This document shows, piece by piece, positions 5,715 to 8,973 of a stretch of 8,973 bases of DNA. How positions within the stretch are numbered: the first letter of the stretch is position 1; every line of letters begins with the position of its first letter. The notes beneath the pieces are model-generated. The model saw nothing but the letters and a program-made list of their open reading frames with translations. It was not told where the DNA came from and ran no database searches. Made by a program: the position numbers and the translations under genes. The DNA is from Nitrospirota bacterium. Its GTDB lineage: Bacteria; Nitrospirota; UBA9217. The DNA lies in contig JAFNGD010000153.1 in NCBI GenBank assembly GCA_017885365.1, positions 1 to 8,973 of the forward strand, read 5' to 3'.

Positions 5715-6860
5715 TCACGCCTGTTGTTTCCTCACCAGCTCGATCACCGTTACTTCCGGAGGCGCGAGGAATCGGATGGGCGGGCCCCACGTGCCGGTGC
5801 CACGGCTCACGTGGATGCGCGACCCTTTGCCGAGGTCATAGTCCCCGGCATGGAACGGGTGGGCGCGTTTGCTGAAATAGGTGAAGGGCCAGATCTGGCC
5901 CTTGTGCGTGTGGCCCGACAGCATGAGATCGTACATGCCGATGGCGTCGGCGTCGGGGTGGGGCTGGTGCTTCAGAAAGAGCACGAGCTTCTTCGAACGG
6001 TCAGTGCCGGCCAGTGCCTCACGGTCCGCCTTCGGCGTCCCCGTCTTGGTCTGGATCGCTGCCCGGTCGTCCACACCGGCGATGACGATCGGCCCGATGT
6101 CCTTCGACTCGCCGCGGAGCATGGTGAAGCCGGACTGCCGGGTGAACTCCAGCGCCGTGTCGAGGCCGGCATAGTACTCGTGGTTGCCGGTGATGGCGAA
6201 CTTGCCGTACTTCGCATGGATTTCCTGCAGCAGCTCCCGGAGGCCGGGCAGATGGTTGATCTGCGCGTCCACCAGGTCGCCGGTGGAGATGAAGACGTCC
6301 GGCTTTGCCGCTTTCACGACCTCGAGGATGCTCACAAGCCGGTCGCACCGGATGATCAGTCCCAGGTGGACGTCGGATATCTGGGCGATGGTCAGCCGGT
6401 CCGTCCCCTTCGGGAGCTTGTCCGTCTCGATGACGAGCCGCTCCGTGCGGATGTTCTGGGCGTCAAAGTAGCCGTAGACGCAGATGAGGAGCGACAGCGC
6501 GAGCGAAACGGCGAAGGAGAACCGCGGCGGCAGGGGCCGGATGAACCCGGACTGGATGCCGAGCCAGGCCGGGACCCGGAGGACCAGGTTCGCGAGATCG
6601 AGGGCGATGGAGCCGCAGAAATAGAGGAAGACAGCTGCCATCCAGAGGTAGGCGACCCACGAGAGTGTCCTGGCGCTGACCTCAAGGTCGTGCCGCTCCA
6701 GGGTCCGGATGAGGAATACCGCACCGACCATGGCGAGCATGAACAGGGAGACGGCGATGCCCGCGCCCAACCCGAACCCGAGGGCCTGCCGGGCCTTCAG
6801 GAAGGCGTACACATGCACGCCGCCGTAGACAAAAAAGATGAAGAAAAAGAAAAGGGTCAT
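5715..6860 (-). CDS. Membrane-anchored calcineurin-like metallophosphoesterase
   Basis: The 381-aa protein has about four N-terminal membrane helices (roughly 2-19, 32-51, 65-93, 115-131) followed by a metallophosphoesterase domain. All metal-site motifs are present: DVH (Asp163, His165), GDLVD (Asp195), GNHE (Asn226, His227), His298 in FLKHQP, and GHTH (His317, His319). It should bind two metal ions and hydrolyse a phosphoester, with the domain next to the membrane. The fold resembles YkuE/YaeI-type enzymes, some of which act on lipid phosphoesters, but the substrate cannot be read from sequence. The start at 6860 overlaps the phosphofructokinase stop as ATGA, and an AGGAG lies 13 bases up. 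A longer frame to 7067 adds an Arg/Pro/Gly-rich leader that is out-of-frame translation of the phosphofructokinase gene, so it was not used. Confidence 0.92.
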   Translation of the reverse strand: MTLFFFFIFFVYGGVHVYAFLKARQALGFGLGAGIAVSLFMLAMVGAVFLIRTLERHDLEVSARTLSWVAYLWMAAVFLYFCGSIALDLANLVLRVPAWLGIQSGFIRPLPPRFSFAVSLALSLLICVYGYFDAQNIRTERLVIETDKLPKGTDRLTIAQISDVHLGLIIRCDRLVSILEVVKAAKPDVFISTGDLVDAQINHLPGLRELLQEIHAKYGKFAITGNHEYYAGLDTALEFTRQSGFTMLRGESKDIGPIVIAGVDDRAAIQTKTGTPKADREALAGTDRSKKLVLFLKHQPHPDADAIGMYDLMLSGHTHKGQIWPFTYFSKRAHPFHAGDYDLGKGSRIHVSRGTGTWGPPIRFLAPPEVTVIELVRKQQA

Positions 6861-7936
6861 CTGCCGAAAGACACTCCTATGCCTTCCGCCATCCTGACGA
6901 GGTCGCCGTCGGGGTCCACGAGGCGGAGCTGGTCGATCGCGCTGGCCAGCGGGACGGACTTGATGTCCGGCGGCTGGTAGGAGACCATCTGGCCGTACTG
7001 TTTCTGCGCGAGCAGCTCGACAGCGGCCGCGCCGTACCGTGTGGCCAGGAGCCGGTCGAACGGGCACGGACTGCCGCCGCGCTGCAGGTGGCCGAGGACG
7101 GTGACGCGCACATCGAACCCGGTGAGTTTGCCGATCTCCCGTCCGACGATTTCGCCCATGCCGCCCAGCCGGAGCGCATAGCCGTCTGCCGCCTTCTCGA
7201 GCACCGACATCTCGCCGCCCACGGGCTTCGCGCCCTCGGCCACGACCACGATGCTCGACTTGCTTCCGCTCTTCTTGCGTTCGAGCAGCTTCTCGGCCAC
7301 CTTCTCCATGCTGAAGGGGATCTCCGGGATCAGGATCACGTCTGCGCTGCCGGCGATGCCGGCCTCAAGGGCGATCCAGCCCGCGTACCTGCCCATCAGC
7401 TCGAGCACGATCACCCGCTGGTGGCTCTCGGCCGTGGTGTGCAGCTTGTCGAGCGCCTCGGTCGCCGTGTCCACGGCGGTCTGGAACCCGAAGGTGACGA
7501 AAGTGGCGTCGAGATCGTTGTCGATCGTCTTGGGAACGCCGATGACCGGCACGCCGAGCTTGTGCAGGCCGTTGCCGATCTTGAGCGAGCCGTCGCCGCC
7601 GATCACCACGAGGGCATCGAGGCCCAGTTCCTGGATGTTGGCGAGGACCAGCGGGGACATGTCCTCGGTGATCTCCCTGCCGTTGATCACGGTCTTGTGG
7701 GCGAAAGGATTACCGCGGTTCGTCGTACCGAGGATGGTGCCGCCGACGAAAAGGATGCCCCGGGTGTTCCATGAGGTAAGCTGCCGCGTCTTCGTAGGCG
7801 AGAGAAGGCCCTCGAACCCATCAATGATGCCCGTCACCTCCCAGCCGTACTTGAAGATGGCTGTTTTCGTCACCGCCCGGATGACCGCGTTCAGCCCGGG
7901 TGCATCGCCCCCGCCTGAAAGAACGCCGATACGCAT
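6857..7936 (-). CDS. pfkA: 6-phosphofructokinase, probably ATP-dependent
   Basis: The 359-aa enzyme phosphorylates fructose 6-phosphate in glycolysis. Visible motifs are the phosphate-donor loop GVLSGGGDAPGLN (4-16), GGDGS (113-117), PKTIDND (135-141, catalytic Asp139), MGRYAGWIA (181-189), IPEIPF (203-208), and LGHLQRGGSPCPFDR (281-295). In E. coli numbering the residue at 104 is Gly (Gly116 here) and that at 124 is Lys (Lys136 here). Gly104 is typical of ATP users and Lys124 of pyrophosphate users. This mixed pair is known from actinobacterial-type ATP enzymes, so ATP is the better guess but pyrophosphate is not excluded. The start at 7936 is fixed by AGGAGG six bases upstream; an in-frame extension to 8008 has no such site and extends past the conserved N terminus. 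It overlaps the metallophosphoesterase by four bases. Confidence 0.95.
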   Translation of the reverse strand: MRIGVLSGGGDAPGLNAVIRAVTKTAIFKYGWEVTGIIDGFEGLLSPTKTRQLTSWNTRGILFVGGTILGTTNRGNPFAHKTVINGREITEDMSPLVLANIQELGLDALVVIGGDGSLKIGNGLHKLGVPVIGVPKTIDNDLDATFVTFGFQTAVDTATEALDKLHTTAESHQRVIVLELMGRYAGWIALEAGIAGSADVILIPEIPFSMEKVAEKLLERKKSGSKSSIVVVAEGAKPVGGEMSVLEKAADGYALRLGGMGEIVGREIGKLTGFDVRVTVLGHLQRGGSPCPFDRLLATRYGAAAVELLAQKQYGQMVSYQPPDIKSVPLASAIDQLRLVDPDGDLVRMAEGIGVSFGR

Positions 7937-7958
7937 GAGTAACCTCCTGATAAAGAAT

Positions 7959-7988
7959 GGGTCATGGGTCAAGGAGCAAGGGTCAAGG
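7959..7988. repeat. Three short GGGTCAWGG direct repeats
   Basis: GGGTCATGG (7959-7967), GGGTCAAGG (7966-7974) and GGGTCAAGG (7980-7988) occur in the 88-bp gap between the amidohydrolase stop and the phosphofructokinase start. This looks like simple slippage-type intergenic sequence; a binding-site array is possible but unsupported. Confidence 0.45.
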
Positions 7989-8024
7989 TAACACACATCA
8001 ACCGGCAATCCTTGCTGCTTGATC

Positions 8025-8867
8025 CTATGCTTTTATTCCGAGCAGCATCGCACCGCCATCACACGCAATGGTGAGCACATCGTCATCGGGAATGCCGGCC
8101 CGCCGGAAATAGGCAAGCTCGGCCTCGTATGCCTCGCGGTAGTGCCGGTCGGGCAGGACACAGTCGGTCCCGATGGCAAGCGATACGCCTTGCTGGAAGG
8201 CTTTGCGGACCATGGTCAGGTGTCGGTCGATCGTGTCCTCAATGAACTTTTTCACCTCGTGCGTCACATCATGCTGCCCCGCTGCCCTCCAAAGCGCGCC
8301 CACGGTCGGGACCCAGAAAACGTCATGGTCCTTCATGATCATCAGAGCCCTGTCGCTCATGAAGAACCCGTGCTCGATCGAGCGGACTCCCGCGGATGCT
8401 GCGTTCCTGATGGCCGCTTCCCCGTTCGCATGCGCCATGACACGGAGGCCGTTCCTGCCCGCCTCGTCGACAATGAACGCGAGCTCGTCGCGGTCGAAGC
8501 CGCCCTGCGTTATCCCGCCGGGCTCCTTCAGGCTCAAGATGCCTGAGGCCATGACCTTAATTATACCAGCCCCCGCTGACCTGAGCCGGTGAATTTCCGC
8601 TTTGACCTCGTCACGGCTGCCAGCAGGCATGCCGAACCGGGCCCCGTATCCCCCGTGCTTGAAGAGCGCCCATCCGGCGCTGATCACCCGCGGCCCGTCC
8701 TGTCCATCGGCCTTGAGCGCCATGCCGTCCTTCGTTCCGGCGTCCCGGACGGCAATGACGCCAGCCCCGGCAACGACCGCGAGCCCTGCAAGGTCCCTGA
8801 TATGCACATGGGCATCGATGAATCCGGATGCGTTCTTGAAAAGGTCGTGAGCCATGGGAAGGGGCAT
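8025..8867 (-). CDS. Compact metal-dependent amidohydrolase
   Basis: With the start at 8867 the protein is 280 aa and is essentially a bare amidohydrolase barrel. Metal and catalytic residues follow the superfamily order: HVH (His20, His22) in GFIDAHVHIRD, Lys104 in IIKVMASG, His146 in MAHANG, His166 in SIEHG, and Asp235 in AIGTDC. It should hydrolyse a C-N (or related) bond in a small cyclic or amide substrate, in the cytosol. Imidazolonepropionase/prolidase-like relatives share the KVMASG and AHANG signatures, but the substrate is unknown. Most relatives are about 400 aa because they carry an extra beta-sandwich before and after the barrel; both are absent here. A GTG at 8924 would add 19 residues that are out-of-frame radC sequence. 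The ATG at 8867 comes one base after the radC stop with no clear ribosome site, suggesting coupling; an ATG at 8855 is an alternative. Confidence 0.87.
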   Translation of the reverse strand: MPLPMAHDLFKNASGFIDAHVHIRDLAGLAVVAGAGVIAVRDAGTKDGMALKADGQDGPRVISAGWALFKHGGYGARFGMPAGSRDEVKAEIHRLRSAGAGIIKVMASGILSLKEPGGITQGGFDRDELAFIVDEAGRNGLRVMAHANGEAAIRNAASAGVRSIEHGFFMSDRALMIMKDHDVFWVPTVGALWRAAGQHDVTHEVKKFIEDTIDRHLTMVRKAFQQGVSLAIGTDCVLPDRHYREAYEAELAYFRRAGIPDDDVLTIACDGGAMLLGIKA

Positions 8868-8868
8868 G

Positions 8869-8973
8869 CTATGCCGGCCGCGTAAGGAGTCCGCTGTCCC
8901 GGAAGCTGAAATGGTCACCGTCACCGACGATGACGTGGTCGAGGACCTTGATGCCGAGCAGGTCGCCGGCCTG
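8869..8973 (-). CDS. radC: RadC/JAB-domain protein, C-terminal end only
   Basis: The last 34 codons of a gene run off the right edge of the window. They encode LLGIKVLDHVIVGDG followed by HFSFRDSGLLTRPA and a TAG stop. This matches the highly conserved end of RadC family proteins (JAB1/MPN-type metalloprotease-like fold, usually about 225 aa), in which LLGI-x-LLDHIIIG-x-G-x-x-SF-x-E-x-GLL is the norm. The metal motif HNHPSG would lie outside the window. The true role of RadC is unsettled despite its old DNA-repair name. Its stop is one base before the amidohydrolase start. The fragment is short, but the match is distinctive. Confidence 0.88.
   Translation of the reverse strand, partial: QAGDLLGIKVLDHVIVGDGDHFSFRDSGLLTRPA

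Noticed and set aside
5697..6980. Plus-strand open frame of 427 codons
   Set aside because: It is antisense to the metallophosphoesterase, whose motifs are complete. The product is rich in charged low-complexity runs and has no domain.
6861..7067. N-terminal extension of the metallophosphoesterase
   Set aside because: The leader is Arg/Pro/Gly-rich shadow sequence of the phosphofructokinase C terminus; the membrane protein starts naturally at 6860.
8868..8924. GTG-initiated extension of the amidohydrolase
   Set aside because: The stretch is the radC C terminus read in the wrong frame.

Overview
All nine genes I can support lie on the minus strand, so the window reads from right to left. The DNA is GC-rich, with AT-richer gaps between genes. 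A 13-heme c-type cytochrome paired with a membrane b-type cytochrome, plus a PAS/LuxR regulator, points to an anaerobic or facultatively respiring Gram-negative bacterium. My best guess is a Desulfobacterota/Geobacter-like or Nitrospirota-like lineage. This is inferred from gene content only; no rRNA or other phylogenetic marker is present.

Layout in transcription order. The right edge holds the last 34 codons of radC. One base after its stop a compact amidohydrolase starts, suggesting coupled expression. After an 88-bp gap comes a phosphofructokinase, whose stop codon overlaps (ATGA) the start of a membrane-anchored metallophosphoesterase. A 230-bp gap follows, containing a near-consensus TTGACA promoter and a 14-bp perfect inverted repeat. 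This promoter drives a two-gene electron-transfer operon: a 558-aa multiheme cytochrome c, ATGA-overlapped with a four-helix cytochrome b, and closed by a clear intrinsic terminator. Downstream are a class I SAM methyltransferase, a 70-aa protein of unknown function, a PAS-LuxR transcription factor with a cysteine cluster, and a YchJ-type SEC-C protein.

The most notable unit is the cytochrome pair. The b-type subunit should exchange electrons with the quinone pool, and the periplasmic 13-heme subunit should act as the conduit or store. Hemes 1-4 and 5-8 form a tandem duplication. The arrangement resembles single-chain fusions of multiheme cytochrome c and cytochrome b used by metal reducers, but here it is split into two proteins. 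No terminal reductase or porin component is in the window, so the final electron acceptor cannot be read from it.

No tRNA, rRNA, CRISPR array, insertion sequence or phage gene was seen.
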